DNA of 64,000 nucleotides from Tatumella sp. JGM91 (GCF_018257575.1 NZ_JAERJP010000002.1:62001-126000), one strand, 5' to 3'. Positions 21,749 to 32,036 are shown, numbered from the stretch's first letter. Made by a program: numbers and translations. The notes: a model not told the origin generated them from the sequence alone.

Positions 21749-22132
21749 AGCCACTCCTCTCCTGAACTCGTCTGCTTTTATTGTTTTCAATGTGAACAAT
21801 TTTTACATTGTATTTTGTTGTTGCTATGTGTATCGCGATTCACGCAGAAAATCATGTTTTTCCCGCCTGAAAAAATAGTTAAAAAACAAAGCCTTGATCC
21901 AGATCAATTTTTATCAGCTAACAGTTTCGCGTTTTAACTAAAAAAATTGTCTTAGATCTTCTGTTAATAATCCGGAGTATTAAGGCTATAATCGTTCAAA
22001 AAAAGCCCGATAATGAGTATTAATCATCCGGGCGGAGATAAAAGCAGAAAGTTATGTAAGTGAGGGTGCCCGCAGGCGTGGTTAACATGTACAATCTTGC
22101 GGTTAATTCATTTGTTTCCCAAAGGAGTGTAC
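21749..22132. other. Divergent regulatory region ompW-yciC
   Basis: About 380 AT-rich bases without a gene. They contain the FNR-type palindrome described separately and a hairpin-like AAAAAAGCCCGATAATG segment (about 21998-22035). The AAAGGAG ribosome site of yciC lies at the right end. Confidence 0.6.
21894..21907. promoter_or_regulatory. FNR binding site upstream of ompW
   Basis: TTGATCCAGATCAA is a perfect match to the FNR consensus TTGAT-N4-ATCAA, about 150 bases upstream of the ompW start. E. coli ompW is known to be controlled by oxygen through FNR. CRP-type binding is a less likely reading because the core is ATCAA rather than TCACA. Confidence 0.8.
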
Positions 22133-22867
22133 ATGTCTCTCACGGCCAGCTCGTTATACCGTGATTCCGCAAATTTTTTGCGCCACCAGCTAAAAACGAT
22201 AACACTGATCTCTCTGGTCAGCGCTTTCGTTACCGTTCTGCTGGGTACCGTTTTTTCTCCGGGTGCCGAACAGCTGTCTGCATTAATGCAAAGCAATGAC
22301 AACGCAGGCTCACTGATTGAAGTGCTGCAGAATATGTCACCCGAACAGCAAAGAATATTACTGCACAGCTCGGCTGTCGGCACTCTGGCTGCTTTACTGG
22401 GTAACACATTATTACTGGGCGGGATGCTGGTGCTGATCCCGTCGGCTTCTTCCGGTAAACGGCTCAGTGCCTTAGGGGCGATAGGAGCCTCTGTCGGTTT
22501 TCTGCCTGCTTTACTTATTCAGACCTTTATCGTGACACTGATCGTTCAGCTCGGTTTTATGGCCTTTGTCATCCCGGGGATTTTTCTGGCAGTTCTGTTT
22601 TCCCTGTCTCCGGTATTACTGAGCCAGAAACGTGCCGGTATTTTCGGCTCGATGAAACAAAGCGTGCCACTGGCCTGGAACAATATGAAAGCCCTGGCTC
22701 CCGCGGTTATTTGCTGGTTGCTGGCTAAAGTTGTGTTGATGTTTATCTTCGCTTCGCTCACCGCACTTCCTGCAACAACAGCGGCTATTATCGCCACCAC
22801 TCTGGGTAATTTTCTGTCAGCAATGCTGGTAATCTATCTGTTCCGTGTGTATATGCTGATACGCTAA
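22133..22867 (+). CDS. yciC: YciC family inner-membrane protein (UPF0259)
   Basis: Polytopic membrane protein of 244 residues with about six hydrophobic helices and no recognised catalytic motif; function unknown. The start at 22133 (MSLTASSLYRDSANF) is supported by AAAGGAG upstream and by the family N-terminus. The frame continues upstream to 22097 without support. It leads the yciC-yciB-yciA cluster, which is conserved near tonB in enterobacteria. Confidence 0.9.
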   Translation: MSLTASSLYRDSANFLRHQLKTITLISLVSAFVTVLLGTVFSPGAEQLSALMQSNDNAGSLIEVLQNMSPEQQRILLHSSAVGTLAALLGNTLLLGGMLVLIPSASSGKRLSALGAIGASVGFLPALLIQTFIVTLIVQLGFMAFVIPGIFLAVLFSLSPVLLSQKRAGIFGSMKQSVPLAWNNMKALAPAVICWLLAKVVLMFIFASLTALPATTAAIIATTLGNFLSAMLVIYLFRVYMLIR

Positions 22868-22924
22868 CCGTCTGTTTTACTTTTTCGGCTCGCCTGCCGG
22901 TGAGCCGCATTATCCGGACCTGCT

Positions 22925-23461
22925 ATGAAACAATTACTGGACTTTTTGCCTCTTGTCGTCTTTTTCATTTTTTATAAGCTATACGATATTTTCGTTGCCT
23001 CAGGCGCACTGATTGCCGCAACCGCGATTGCACTGGTTATCAGCTGGGTGCTGTACAAAAAACTGGAAAAAATGACTATCATTACGTTTATTCTGGTGAC
23101 TGTATTTGGTTCTTTGACACTGATTTTCCATAATGATGAATTTATAAAATGGAAAGTGACGGTTATTTATACATTATTTGCTGCCGCATTGTTATTCAGT
23201 CAGTGGTGGATGGAACAACCATTAATTCAGTCAATGCTGGGTAAAGAGCTGGTATTACCTTCCGCAGTCTGGCGACGTTTGAATATTGCCTGGGCAATAT
23301 TTTTCTTCGTTTGCGGGCTGGTCAATATTTATGTCGCATTCTGGTTGCCTGAATCTTTCTGGGTTAACTTTAAGGTCTTCGGCCTGACCGCATTAACTCT
23401 GCTATTTACTGCTGCCTGTGGTCTTTATATATGGCGGCATCTGCCACGCGAAGAAAAGTAA
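22925..23461 (+). CDS. yciB: Inner-membrane-spanning protein YciB
   Basis: Five to six transmembrane helices in 178 residues; formerly called intracellular septation protein A (IspZ). E. coli YciB interacts with elongation and division proteins and helps keep envelope integrity. Family features are [17 protein letters not shown] at the start and [20 protein letters not shown] in the second half. It lies between yciC and yciA on the same strand. Confidence 0.94.
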   Translation: MKQLLDFLPLVVFFIFYKLYDIFVASGALIAATAIALVISWVLYKKLEKMTIITFILVTVFGSLTLIFHNDEFIKWKVTVIYTLFAAALLFSQWWMEQPLIQSMLGKELVLPSAVWRRLNIAWAIFFFVCGLVNIYVAFWLPESFWVNFKVFGLTALTLLFTAACGLYIWRHLPREEK

Positions 23462-23511
23462 TACCCGGGTGGCCTTCCTGCAGGCCACTTTTTAAATAAA
23501 GAGAATAATAA

Positions 23512-23931
23512 ATGACCGACAGTCTGAGACAGCCGCAAGGTGAGATGGTGCTGCGTACACTGGCAATGCCGGCAGATACCAATGCAAATGGTGATATATT
23601 TGGTGGCTGGTTAATGTCCCAGATGGATATGGGGGGAGCGATTCTGGCAAAAGAAATCGCCAATGGCCGTGTTGTTACTGTGCGTGTCGACGGTATGACA
23701 TTTCTTAAACCCGCCGCTATCGGTGACGTTGTCACTTGTCATGCCCGCTGTATACGTACCGGAAACAGTTCAATTACTATTAATGTTGAGGTATGGATTA
23801 AAAAAGTTTCTTCCGAGCCGATTGGTCAGACTTACTGCACCACAGAAGCCGTATTTATTTACGTTGCGGTGGATGATAAAGGAAAACCAAGGAAACTCAG
23901 TGAGCTGATAGCCAATAAAAGCTACCCGTAA
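23512..23931 (+). CDS. yciA: Acyl-CoA thioester hydrolase YciA
   Basis: Hot-dog-fold thioesterase of 139 residues that hydrolyses a broad range of acyl-CoAs. The motif DTNANGDIFGGWLMSQMD contains the catalytic Asn/Asp region of the acyl-CoA hydrolase group. It is the last gene of the yciCBA cluster and is convergent with tonB, with a long hairpin between them. Confidence 0.94.
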   Translation: MTDSLRQPQGEMVLRTLAMPADTNANGDIFGGWLMSQMDMGGAILAKEIANGRVVTVRVDGMTFLKPAAIGDVVTCHARCIRTGNSSITINVEVWIKKVSSEPIGQTYCTTEAVFIYVAVDDKGKPRKLSELIANKSYP

Positions 23932-23941
23932 CACCCTGCCG

Positions 23942-23977
23942 TGAGAGGTAAAGCGCATAACTGCGCTTTACCTCTCA
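23942..23977. terminator. Bidirectional terminator between yciA and tonB
   Basis: A perfect 16-bp stem with a 4-base TAAC loop (left arm 23942-23957, right arm 23962-23977) between two convergent genes. E. coli is known to have a bidirectional terminator at this position. No clean T-run follows; the terminating U residues would have to come from the AAA/TTT part of the stem. Confidence 0.8.
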
Positions 23978-23987
23978 GCAACAGCTA

Positions 23988-24785
23988 TTATTGCACTGAT
24001 GAACTGCCATCAATTTTAAACAATATAGTCATCGTCAGTCCGGTGCCTGGCTTGCCACTCTGGTAACGCCAGCGCCGCATCGCCTGTTTAACTTCGCGAT
24101 CAAACATATTCTTCGGCTGCGCCTCAATAATACGCTCATTCACGACCCTGCCATCACTGTCCACATCGAACTGTACTTTCACCCGTCCTTCAAGGTGAAA
24201 AGCCAGAGCTCTGGCCGGGTAGGCCGGGCTGGTAATACTGACCGCCTGTGGTTTACCCTGAGAAATACTTTGCTGATCATTACGCGACGTTTGCGGCGCG
24301 GTTTGTGCTTTGGTCTGATCTGCCGGATTATTTTTTTGTTGTGCTGTCAGTGTCGGTTTATTTTCAGTCACAGGCTTTTCGACCGGTTTTATTACAGGCT
24401 TAGGTTTGACTGCTTTTTTCTTCACCTCATGGCGTTTTTTTACCTCAGGTTTCGGCTTCGGTTTCGGCTCCGGTTTGGCAATCGGTACCGGTTTATCCAG
24501 AGGGGGTTCGGGAGCCGGGGCCGGCTGTGGTTCAGGTTGTGGCTGCACTGGCTGAGGTGTCGGAGGGGTCACAGGCTGTACCGGCTCCGGCTGGCTTTTC
24601 GCCGCCTCAGGCTGAACCTCCGGAGCAACCATCGACACGCTGATAGCAGACTGGGGTGTGGGCACGTTCAGGACCTGGTTGAATGAGGCAAACAGCAACC
24701 CGGCAACCACCGCACCATGAAGAGCGACTGATACCACCATGGATAATGAAAAACGTTTTGGAAATTGTTCTGTAAGAGTGCTCAT
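23988..24785 (-). CDS. tonB: Energy transducer TonB
   Basis: Periplasm-spanning protein that passes proton-motive energy from ExbBD to outer-membrane siderophore and cobalamin receptors. The 265 residues begin with an N-terminal membrane anchor (about 14-38). A long Pro-Glu/Pro-Lys segment (about 55-145) spans the periplasm. The C-terminal domain has the receptor-contacting YPARALAFHLEGRVKVQFDV block. The upstream gap to yciI is AT-rich and could hold a Fur site near 24820-24842, but I see no convincing consensus. Confidence 0.96.
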   Translation of the reverse strand: MSTLTEQFPKRFSLSMVVSVALHGAVVAGLLFASFNQVLNVPTPQSAISVSMVAPEVQPEAAKSQPEPVQPVTPPTPQPVQPQPEPQPAPAPEPPLDKPVPIAKPEPKPKPKPEVKKRHEVKKKAVKPKPVIKPVEKPVTENKPTLTAQQKNNPADQTKAQTAPQTSRNDQQSISQGKPQAVSITSPAYPARALAFHLEGRVKVQFDVDSDGRVVNERIIEAQPKNMFDREVKQAMRRWRYQSGKPGTGLTMTILFKIDGSSSVQ

Positions 24786-24940
24786 AGCTATCTGGTCAGT
24801 TCAGTGATGAATCATTTTAAATGCAAATAGCAATCAGTTTCAATACGTATCGCTGACGGATATGTGCCATTTTATTTGCACTGATGGCGCGGTTAGCTTA
24901 ACGTTGGGTTCTCAATTTTTTGCCGTAAGAGATAATCATC

Positions 24941-25237
24941 GTGTTATACGTCATTTACGCTGAAGACTTCCCTGACTCACTGGAAAAAAGGCAGTCTGTG
25001 CGCCCTGCCCACCTGGCTCGTCTGCAATTATTGCAGGATGAAGGAAAATTAATTGTTGCCGGTCCAATGCCAGCCGTCGACAGTAACGAACCCGGAGTCG
25101 CGGGATTCACCGGTTCTACCGTGATCGCTGAATTTCCATCCCTCGAAGATGCTCAATCCTGGGCTAACGATGACCCCTACGTAGCAGCCGGTGTTTACCA
25201 GAAAGTGACGGTCAGGCCATTTAAAAAGGTCTTCTGA
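24941..25237 (+). CDS. yciI: YciI family protein
   Basis: Small dimeric protein of 98 residues with the ferredoxin-like YCII fold. The conserved His/Asp pair is in RPAHLARLQ and in the [12 protein letters not shown] segment. Its biochemical role in enterobacteria is not established. Position beside tonB is conserved. The start codon is GTG at 24941 (GTGTTATACGTC, read M-L-Y-V-I-Y). Confidence 0.9.
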   Translation: MLYVIYAEDFPDSLEKRQSVRPAHLARLQLLQDEGKLIVAGPMPAVDSNEPGVAGFTGSTVIAEFPSLEDAQSWANDDPYVAAGVYQKVTVRPFKKVF

Positions 25238-25537
25238 GCTGATGAAATGCTGATCCAGCACATATTGTGACTGATAAGCGCCGGGCAAAAAATGCAATAC
25301 ACTGTACTGCGCTTTTTGCCCGCAAACGGATATTGTCAGTCGCGGCTTATATACAATGTGCACTGCTCAGAGATGACAGACAGATTCAGTTCGCTCCACA
25401 GTACAGTATCCCCCTTTGCCCTGTGACAGCCTGCTATACTGATAGGAGTATTCTGCCGCCACACGGGCTGAAGTTTGTTGCCGGCGAACTCCGATGAGCG
25501 GCACAGGATTATTCATTCGATATGGCAGGAGGTTTAT
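25238..25537. other. Intergenic region after yciI
   Basis: About 300 bases. They contain a hairpin at 25283-25321, with a near-perfect stem beginning GGGCAAAAA and ending TTTTTGCCC, probably the yciI terminator. No supported gene lies between it and the small ORF at 25538. Confidence 0.6.
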
Positions 25538-25822
25538 ATGAAATATCACGTATTAGTTTTTCATAAAGACGGAACAACCGAAACCAGGCAAACAGAAGCA
25601 GACAATATACCGAAAACCATAACTATCACCATCGAACGTCCCCCGCAACAAACTACTACAGAATCCCCCCCGGAAAATGTACCTCAGGAAGTCGATGTCC
25701 GGATGACACGTCATATTGCAGGTAAAAGATATTTGTTCGCCATGCTAAAGCAGGGGTTTATCAATCTGGAAGAGGCTGAGAAAGCGATTATTCATGCCAG
25801 GCTGCCTTCAATTCCCGGATAG
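25538..25822 (+). CDS. Small hypothetical protein
   Basis: 94 residues, not recognised. The start is well supported: AGGAGG lies six bases before the ATG at 25538, and the frame upstream (to 25475) does not have such a site. The N-terminal 20 residues (MKYHVLVFHKDGTTETR) look like a beta-strand-forming domain. A Pro/Thr/Glu-rich linker follows (about 35-60), then a helical C-terminus with AMLKQGFINLEEAEKAI. There is no signal peptide. It lies between yciI and yciY. Confidence 0.6.
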   Translation: MKYHVLVFHKDGTTETRQTEADNIPKTITITIERPPQQTTTESPPENVPQEVDVRMTRHIAGKRYLFAMLKQGFINLEEAEKAIIHARLPSIPG

Positions 25823-25987
25823 ATTACACCCGTATCGCCGCTCTGCGGGGCGGTTTCCGGCTATCCTTTTTAGAATATGTGTATACCGGCAGACAGGGTA
25901 ACCGGCGGATAACATAACACAGCGGGCGACATGATATTCTGTTATTCCTCACCGCCAGTATTACACTGCATCTCCGCCAGATAATTT

Positions 25988-26185
25988 TCAGAAATAATGG
26001 GTAACCGACGGCCCCAGTTCCGGAAGTATAAACAGCAGTGATCGCCTTTGTTGTTTCGCAAGCTGATGTCTGATTAACCGGATATGTGTATAACGCCGTG
26101 ACTGGGCCTCCAGCCAGCGTACTTTACGGCGATTACTTTGCCGCGCCATCCGCCAGCGCCCGACTTCGTTTCTGCTTCTTTTCAT
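25988..26185 (-). CDS. yciY: YciY family small basic protein
   Basis: 65 residues, very rich in Arg. The N-terminus MKRSRNEVGRWRMARQ matches E. coli YciY from memory at nearly every position (R-R-K-x-R-W-L-E follows), and the neighbour clsA is the same as in E. coli. A GGGAGG ribosome site lies just upstream. Function unknown. The C-terminal 20 residues differ in sequence and length from the E. coli protein. Confidence 0.8.
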   Translation of the reverse strand: MKRSRNEVGRWRMARQSNRRKVRWLEAQSRRYTHIRLIRHQLAKQQRRSLLFILPELGPSVTHYF

Positions 26186-26322
26186 GATTACCTCCCGTGA
26201 GTATCATTTCGGCCAGTATACGCCGTTATTCCCCGGATCCAACGCTGCTTTCAGAAAAGGTTTCACAATATGCTGAGTACACGTACACTCAATAGATAAA
26301 GCATAAACCGGAATTCCATTTA

Positions 26323-27783
26323 ATGACGACATTCTATTCCTTCGTTAACGGGTTTATATTGTTTGGCTACTGGCTGCTGATCGCTGCCGTTACCCTGAGA
26401 ATTTTAATGAAGCGCAGGACCGCCTCTTCCTCGATGGTCTGGTTGCTTATTATTTATATTCTGCCACTGGTGGGAATAATTGCTTATCTGAGTTTCGGTG
26501 AATTATATCTCGGTAAACGCCGGGCGGAGCGTGCCAGAACGATGTGGCCTGCCACTTCCCGGTGGCTGGCGGACTTAAAAAAGTCATCTCATATTTTTGC
26601 AACCAGTACCAGCAGTGTTGCCAGTGCTTTATTTAAGCTATGTGAGCATCGCCACGGGATCGCCGGAGTCAAAGGTAACCAACTGGAATTACTGACCAGC
26701 TCAAATGACGTAATGCGTTCGCTTATCCGGGATATTGACCTGGCAGAACACAATATTGAGATGGTGTTTTATATCTGGCAACCCGGAGGCCAGGCTGATG
26801 ACGTGGCAGCGGCATTAATTACTGCCGCCCGCAGAGGGGTTTTCTGTCGGCTGATGCTCGACTCAGCCGGAAGCCGCAGTTTTTTCCGCAGTCCGTGGCC
26901 GAAAAAATTCCGCGAGGCCGGTATCGACGTTGTCGAATCTTTGCAGGTAAACCTGCTGAGGGTATTTTTTCGTCGCATGGACCTGCGCCAGCACCGTAAA
27001 ATAGTGCTGATTGATAACTATATTGCCTATACCGGCAGTATGAACCTGGTTGACCCGCGGTTTTTTAAACAGGATGCCGGTGTCGGACAATGGGTTGATT
27101 TAATGGCCAGAATGGAAGGTCCTGTGGCTATCACACTGGGGATTGTGTTTTCCTGTGACTGGGAAATTGAAACCGGTAAACGCATTCTTCCGCCCCGGCC
27201 CGATGAAACTATTATGCCCTTTGAAGAAGCCAGTGGACATATTATTCAGGTAATAGCCTCAGGTCCCGGTTTTCCCGAAGATGTGATCCATCAGGCACTG
27301 CTGACTGCCGTCTATTCAGCACGTGAACAGTTGATCATGACAACACCTTATTTTGTACCCAGTGATGATCTGCTGCACGCTATCTGTACCGCCGCATTAC
27401 GTGGTGTTGATGTCAGCCTGATCGTGCCACAAAAAAACGACTCATTGCTGGTCGGCTGGGCCAGTCGTGCGTTCTTTACCGAACTACTGGCAGCAGGGGT
27501 TAAAATTTATCAGTTCAGCGACGGCCTGTTACATACCAAAAGCGTGCTGGTTGACGGGGAACTTTGCCTGGTGGGTACCGTCAATCTTGATATGCGCAGT
27601 CTGTGGCTCAATTTTGAGGTGACTCTGGTGATTGATGATGCCGGTTTCGGTGATGATCTTAGCTGTGTACAGCAGGATTATATTCTGCGCTCACAGTTAC
27701 TGGATGGCCGTGAGTGGGCAAAACGGCCCTACTGGCGCAGGATAATCGAACGACTGTTTTACTTCTTTAGCCCTTTACTGTAA
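26323..27783 (+). CDS. clsA: Cardiolipin synthase A
   Basis: Membrane enzyme that condenses two phosphatidylglycerols into cardiolipin. The 486 residues match the family. Two N-terminal transmembrane helices (about 8-30 and 38-60) precede two phospholipase-D HKD motifs: [18 protein letters not shown] and [18 protein letters not shown]. The neighbours yciY and yciU agree with the E. coli map. Confidence 0.97.
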   Translation: MTTFYSFVNGFILFGYWLLIAAVTLRILMKRRTASSSMVWLLIIYILPLVGIIAYLSFGELYLGKRRAERARTMWPATSRWLADLKKSSHIFATSTSSVASALFKLCEHRHGIAGVKGNQLELLTSSNDVMRSLIRDIDLAEHNIEMVFYIWQPGGQADDVAAALITAARRGVFCRLMLDSAGSRSFFRSPWPKKFREAGIDVVESLQVNLLRVFFRRMDLRQHRKIVLIDNYIAYTGSMNLVDPRFFKQDAGVGQWVDLMARMEGPVAITLGIVFSCDWEIETGKRILPPRPDETIMPFEEASGHIIQVIASGPGFPEDVIHQALLTAVYSAREQLIMTTPYFVPSDDLLHAICTAALRGVDVSLIVPQKNDSLLVGWASRAFFTELLAAGVKIYQFSDGLLHTKSVLVDGELCLVGTVNLDMRSLWLNFEVTLVIDDAGFGDDLSCVQQDYILRSQLLDGREWAKRPYWRRIIERLFYFFSPLL

Positions 27784-27822
27784 AAAAGGCCGCATATTTC
27801 TATCAATAAATACGGGCTGATC

Positions 27823-28146
27823 ATGGATCTTAATAATCGTCTTACAGAAGATGAAACGCTGGAACAGGCATACGATATTTTTCTGGAACTGGCAGGGGAT
27901 AATCTGGATCCTGCAGACATTATCCTGTTTAACTTACAGTTCGAAGAGCGTGGCGGTGCCGAGCTTTCAGACCCTTCAGAAGACTGGAACGAACATGTCG
28001 ATTTTGATCTTAATCCGGACTTTTTTGCCGAGGTCATTATCGGATTAGGCGATGCCGACGGGGAGCCTGTTACCGATGTGTTTGCCAGAGTCCTGTTATG
28101 TCGTGAAAAAGATCATAAACTGTGCCATATCCTGTGGCGTGAATAA
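27823..28146 (+). CDS. yciU: YciU, putative double-stranded DNA mimic protein
   Basis: 107-residue, strongly acidic protein (many Asp and Glu over the whole length). This agrees with the HI1450/YciU family, which is proposed to mimic DNA and bind proteins such as HU. Conserved segments include [20 protein letters not shown] and WNEHVDFDL. It follows clsA by about 40 bases and is likely co-transcribed with it. Confidence 0.92.
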   Translation: MDLNNRLTEDETLEQAYDIFLELAGDNLDPADIILFNLQFEERGGAELSDPSEDWNEHVDFDLNPDFFAEVIIGLGDADGEPVTDVFARVLLCREKDHKLCHILWRE

Positions 28147-28170
28147 TCAGCCTGTCTGATGCCCGCATTT

Positions 28171-28210
28171 ATCCGTTTCCATACCCTGCGGAGGAAACGG
28201 ATATCTTTGT
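28171..28210 (+). terminator. Terminator after yciU
   Basis: 10-bp stem ATCCGTTTCC/GGAAACGGAT with a 12-base loop, followed by ATCTTTGT, about 25 bases after the yciU stop. Confidence 0.75.
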
Positions 28211-28649
28211 CCGGGCTAGGGTTCACAAAGCATACCAGAGTCCTTCATCCGGCTCGCTGTTCTGGCAGATAACCGCCAAATTACCGGTTATCTGGTTAAG
28301 CCGGCTTATCGGGCCGTAAACCGGCAGATAAATAATTATTAACAAAACTTAATAAATACTCCCCACCTCCTGATCTGCCTCACACACAAAATCAACAAAT
28401 ACAAACATTTAAAAAACAAACTTGCTACATAAGCGGATAACTGATAAAGCTGAATGGTATCAGCTTGCATATAAATTGATCTGCATCAGTGCCTGTATTG
28501 CAACATATCCATAATCTGAACGTAACCGGACTTCATTAATTCATGCTGATATGAGATTCTTTTAGTAAGCACCGTATAAAAGCGGACAGTGGTAGCGATC
28601 TGACACGTATGTTTACTAAAAAAGTTTAATTTTCCTTCAGGAGATAAGC
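28211..28649 (+). promoter_or_regulatory. Long adhE upstream region
   Basis: About 440 bases without a gene. An FNR-like palindrome TTGATCTGCATCAG (28476-28489, one mismatch to TTGAT-N4-ATCAA) lies about 160 bases before adhE. A long regulated leader is usual for adhE, which is induced anaerobically. The ribosome site is TTCAGGAG just before the ATG. I did not identify a single clear -10/-35 pair. Confidence 0.6.
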
Positions 28650-31328
28650 ATGACTGTAACAAACGTTGCTGAATTGAATGGGCTGGTAGAAAGAGTCAGG
28701 CAAGCACAACAGCAGTATGCAGGCTTTAGTCAGGAGCAGGTTGATAAGATCTTCAGGGCCGCAGCATTAGCTGCCGCAGATGCCCGGATACCGCTGGCGA
28801 AAATGGCGGTCGCTGAGTCAGGAATGGGGATCGTCGAAGACAAAGTCATCAAAAACCATTTCGCTTCGGAATATATTTACAACGCTTACAAGGACGAAAA
28901 AACCTGCGGTATCCTCGACACTGATGATACTTTCGGCACTATGACTATTGCCGAACCTATCGGAATTATCTGCGGGATTGTCCCGACCACCAACCCGACG
29001 TCGACGGCCATTTTTAAAGCCTTAATCAGTCTGAAAACCCGTAACGGAATCATTTTCTCCCCGCATCCGCGGGCAAAAAACGCCACCAACAAAGCAGCAG
29101 ATATCGTGTTACAGGCTGCCATTGCGGCCGGTGCTCCGCCCGATATTATTGGCTGGATTGATGAGCCATCCGTTGAATTATCTAACCAGTTAATGCACCA
29201 CCCCGACATTAACCTGATCCTCGCCACCGGTGGACCGGGTATGGTTAAAGCAGCCTACAGTTCCGGTAAACCTGCTATTGGTGTCGGTGCCGGTAATACA
29301 CCGGTCGTTATCGATGATACTGCTGATATAAAACGAGCGGTCGCTTCTATTCTGATGTCAAAAACCTTCGACAATGGTGTTATCTGCGCCTCTGAGCAAT
29401 CAGTGATTGTTGACAGCTCTGTGTATGACGCAGTACGTGAACGGTTTTCGACCCACGGCGGTTATCTGCTGCAGGGAAGTGAATTAAAAGCTGTGCAGGA
29501 TATCATTCTGAAAAACGGGGGCCTGAACGCAGGGATTGTCGGCCAGCCGGCGACAAAAATTGCTGAGATGGCAGGGATCAGTGTGCCTCCGGATACTAAA
29601 ATTCTGATTGGTGAGGTCAGTGATATTGATGAATCTGAACCTTTTGCCCATGAAAAACTGTCGCCGACCCTGGCAATGTACCGTGCCACCGGTTTTAACG
29701 ATGCACTGCAAAAAGCGGAAAAACTGGTAGAAATGGGCGGTATCGGCCATACCTCTTGCCTGTATACCGACCAGGACAATCAGCCTGAGCGGGTCAGACT
29801 GTTTGGCGAAAAAATGAAAACCGCGAGGATCCTGATTAATACCCCGGCTTCTCAGGGGGGGATTGGCGATTTATATAACTTTAAACTGGCACCGTCACTG
29901 ACGCTGGGTTGCGGCTCATGGGGCGGGAACTCTATCTCTGAAAACGTCGGTCCTAAGCACCTTATTAACAAGAAAACCGTCGCTAAACGGGCTGAAAATA
30001 TGTTGTGGCATAAACTCCCTAAATCCATCTATTTTCGTCGTGGTTCATTGCCGGTGGCTCTGGAAGAAATCGCCAGTGACGGTGCAAAACGGGCCTTTAT
30101 TGTTACAGACCGGTTCTTATTCAATAACGGTTATGCTGATCAGGTGACGCGGGTATTAAAATCCCGTGGTGTGGAAACGGAAGTTTTCTTCGAAGTGGAA
30201 GCTGACCCTACCCTGAGCATCGTGCGCAAAGGGGCCGCACAAATGCACAGCTTCAAACCTGATGTGATTATTGCTCTGGGGGGTGGTTCCCCGATGGATG
30301 CGGCCAAAATTATGTGGGTGATGTACGAGCATCCCGAAACCCACTTCGAAGAACTGGCATTACGTTTTATGGATATCCGTAAACGTATTCATAAGTTCCC
30401 GAAAATGGGTGTAAAAGCCAGTATGGTCGCTATTACCACCACTTCTGGTACCGGCTCTGAAGTTACCCCGTTTGCGGTAGTTACTGATGATGCCACCGGA
30501 CTGAAATACCCGCTGGCCGATTATGCACTGACACCGGATATGGCGATTGTCGATGCAAATCTGGTGATGGATATGCCAAAATCTCTGTGTGCTTTTGGCG
30601 GACTGGATGCAGTCACTCACGCCCTTGAAGCCTATGTTTCAGTACTGGCCAATGAGTACTCTGACGGTCAGGCTCTGCAGGCGCTGAAATTGCTGAAAGA
30701 GAATTTACCGGCAAGCTACCATGAAGGGGCTAAAAATCCGATTGCCCGCGAGCGGGTACATAATGCGGCAACTATCGCAGGTATTGCGTTTGCTAACGCG
30801 TTCCTCGGCGTCTGTCACTCAATGGCCCATAAACTGGGTTCTGAGTTTCATATCCCGCACGGGCTGGCAAATGCACTGCTGATAGCCAACGTGATCCGCT
30901 ACAATGCTAACGATAATCCGACCAAACAGACCGCCTTTAGTCAGTACGACCGGCCACAGGCCCGTCGTCGCTATGCAGAAATCGCCGATCATTTGGGGCT
31001 TGGTAAACCCGGCGACCGTACCGCAGCGAAAATCAGTGCGTTACTTCACTGGCTGGATGAGATTAAAACTGATCTCGGGATCCCGAAATCTATCCGTGAA
31101 GCCGGGGTACAGGAAGCTGACTTCCTGGCAAAAATCGATAAACTTGCCGAAGATGCATTTGATGATCAATGTACCGGCGCAAACCCACGCTACCCGCTGA
31201 TTGCTGAATTGAAACAGTTGATGCTGGACAGTTACTACGGTCGCGAATTTACAGAGCATTCACTGCATACTCCGGAAAAACCCGCAGCTGCGGCACCGGC
31301 GGCAAAGGGTAAAAAGAAAGCAGGCTGA
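28650..31328 (+). CDS. adhE: Bifunctional acetaldehyde-CoA/alcohol dehydrogenase
   Basis: Fermentative enzyme that reduces acetyl-CoA to acetaldehyde and then ethanol; it forms spirosome filaments. The 892 residues match the family. Residues 1 to about 440 are the aldehyde dehydrogenase domain with the catalytic Cys in GVICASEQSVIVD. Residues 450 onward are the iron-dependent alcohol dehydrogenase domain, with the NAD loop GGGSPMDAAK and the metal-binding HSMAHKLGSEFHIPHG. The C-terminus ends in Ala/Pro/Lys low-complexity sequence. Confidence 0.98.
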   Translation: MTVTNVAELNGLVERVRQAQQQYAGFSQEQVDKIFRAAALAAADARIPLAKMAVAESGMGIVEDKVIKNHFASEYIYNAYKDEKTCGILDTDDTFGTMTIAEPIGIICGIVPTTNPTSTAIFKALISLKTRNGIIFSPHPRAKNATNKAADIVLQAAIAAGAPPDIIGWIDEPSVELSNQLMHHPDINLILATGGPGMVKAAYSSGKPAIGVGAGNTPVVIDDTADIKRAVASILMSKTFDNGVICASEQSVIVDSSVYDAVRERFSTHGGYLLQGSELKAVQDIILKNGGLNAGIVGQPATKIAEMAGISVPPDTKILIGEVSDIDESEPFAHEKLSPTLAMYRATGFNDALQKAEKLVEMGGIGHTSCLYTDQDNQPERVRLFGEKMKTARILINTPASQGGIGDLYNFKLAPSLTLGCGSWGGNSISENVGPKHLINKKTVAKRAENMLWHKLPKSIYFRRGSLPVALEEIASDGAKRAFIVTDRFLFNNGYADQVTRVLKSRGVETEVFFEVEADPTLSIVRKGAAQMHSFKPDVIIALGGGSPMDAAKIMWVMYEHPETHFEELALRFMDIRKRIHKFPKMGVKASMVAITTTSGTGSEVTPFAVVTDDATGLKYPLADYALTPDMAIVDANLVMDMPKSLCAFGGLDAVTHALEAYVSVLANEYSDGQALQALKLLKENLPASYHEGAKNPIARERVHNAATIAGIAFANAFLGVCHSMAHKLGSEFHIPHGLANALLIANVIRYNANDNPTKQTAFSQYDRPQARRRYAEIADHLGLGKPGDRTAAKISALLHWLDEIKTDLGIPKSIREAGVQEADFLAKIDKLAEDAFDDQCTGANPRYPLIAELKQLMLDSYYGREFTEHSLHTPEKPAAAAPAAKGKKKAG

Positions 31329-31370
31329 GATAACAACCACCGCCCCTGTGATCAGGGGCATTGCTCAGGT

Positions 31371-31397
31371 AAACGCCGCACCACAGCGGCGTTTATT
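31371..31397. terminator. Terminator between adhE and tdk
   Basis: AAACGCCGC/GCGGCGTTT 9-bp stem with a short loop. It lies between the convergent adhE and tdk genes and can act on both. A second hairpin, GCCCCTG/CAGGGGC, is at 31342-31359. Confidence 0.8.
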
Positions 31398-31415
31398 AAA
31401 TGAAGGATATCATCA

Positions 31416-32036
31416 TCACTCAGGGATGTACCTTTCACCATAGATAGCGGCAGGATCATCTGATTCAAGCGCCTGCCAGTAGTGTTTTCTGCAGACCGAA
31501 ATATAACGTTCATTTCCACCGATAACCACCTGCTCCCCTTCTTTAAACGGTCGTCCTTTGCCATCAAGACGCAATACCATGCTGGCTTTTCTGCCGCAAT
31601 GACAGATTGTTTTTAGTTCAACCAGTTTATCAGCCCAGGCCAGAAGATACTGGCTTCCTTCAAACAGCTCTCCGCGAAAATCCGTCCTCAGTCCGTAGCA
31701 CAGTACAGGAATATCTGAAAAGTCAGCAACTTCAGTTAACGACTTCACCTGCTGGCGGGTCAGGAACTGACTTTCATCGACTAATACACAATGCAGCTGA
31801 TTTTCTGCGTGCAGTAACCGAATTTCTTCACCTATATCTGTGTGCTGATTATATAACCGTGCTTCAGAAGAGAGTCCAATCCGCGAACTGACTTTTCCTT
31901 TACCGAACCGGTTATCAATTTCAGCAGTATAGATGACTGTTTTCATCCCCCGTTCATGATAGTTATAAGATGACTGTAATAATGATGTCGATTTCCCGGC
32001 ATTCATCGCAGAATAATAGAAGTAAAGTTGAGCCAT
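31416..32036 (-). CDS. tdk: Thymidine kinase
   Basis: Phosphorylates thymidine to dTMP in the salvage pathway. It is 206 residues, type II. The P-loop is in [14 protein letters not shown], the catalytic Glu is in [12 protein letters not shown], and Zn cysteines are in CHCGRKA and near the C-terminal CRKHY. The gene is convergent with adhE and divergent from hns, as in E. coli. Confidence 0.97.
   Translation of the reverse strand: MAQLYFYYSAMNAGKSTSLLQSSYNYHERGMKTVIYTAEIDNRFGKGKVSSRIGLSSEARLYNQHTDIGEEIRLLHAENQLHCVLVDESQFLTRQQVKSLTEVADFSDIPVLCYGLRTDFRGELFEGSQYLLAWADKLVELKTICHCGRKASMVLRLDGKGRPFKEGEQVVIGGNERYISVCRKHYWQALESDDPAAIYGERYIPE

Noticed and set aside
24195-24686. A 163-codon + strand ORF rich in Arg, Leu and Phe
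   Set aside because: It is the mirror frame of the Pro/Lys-rich segment of tonB.
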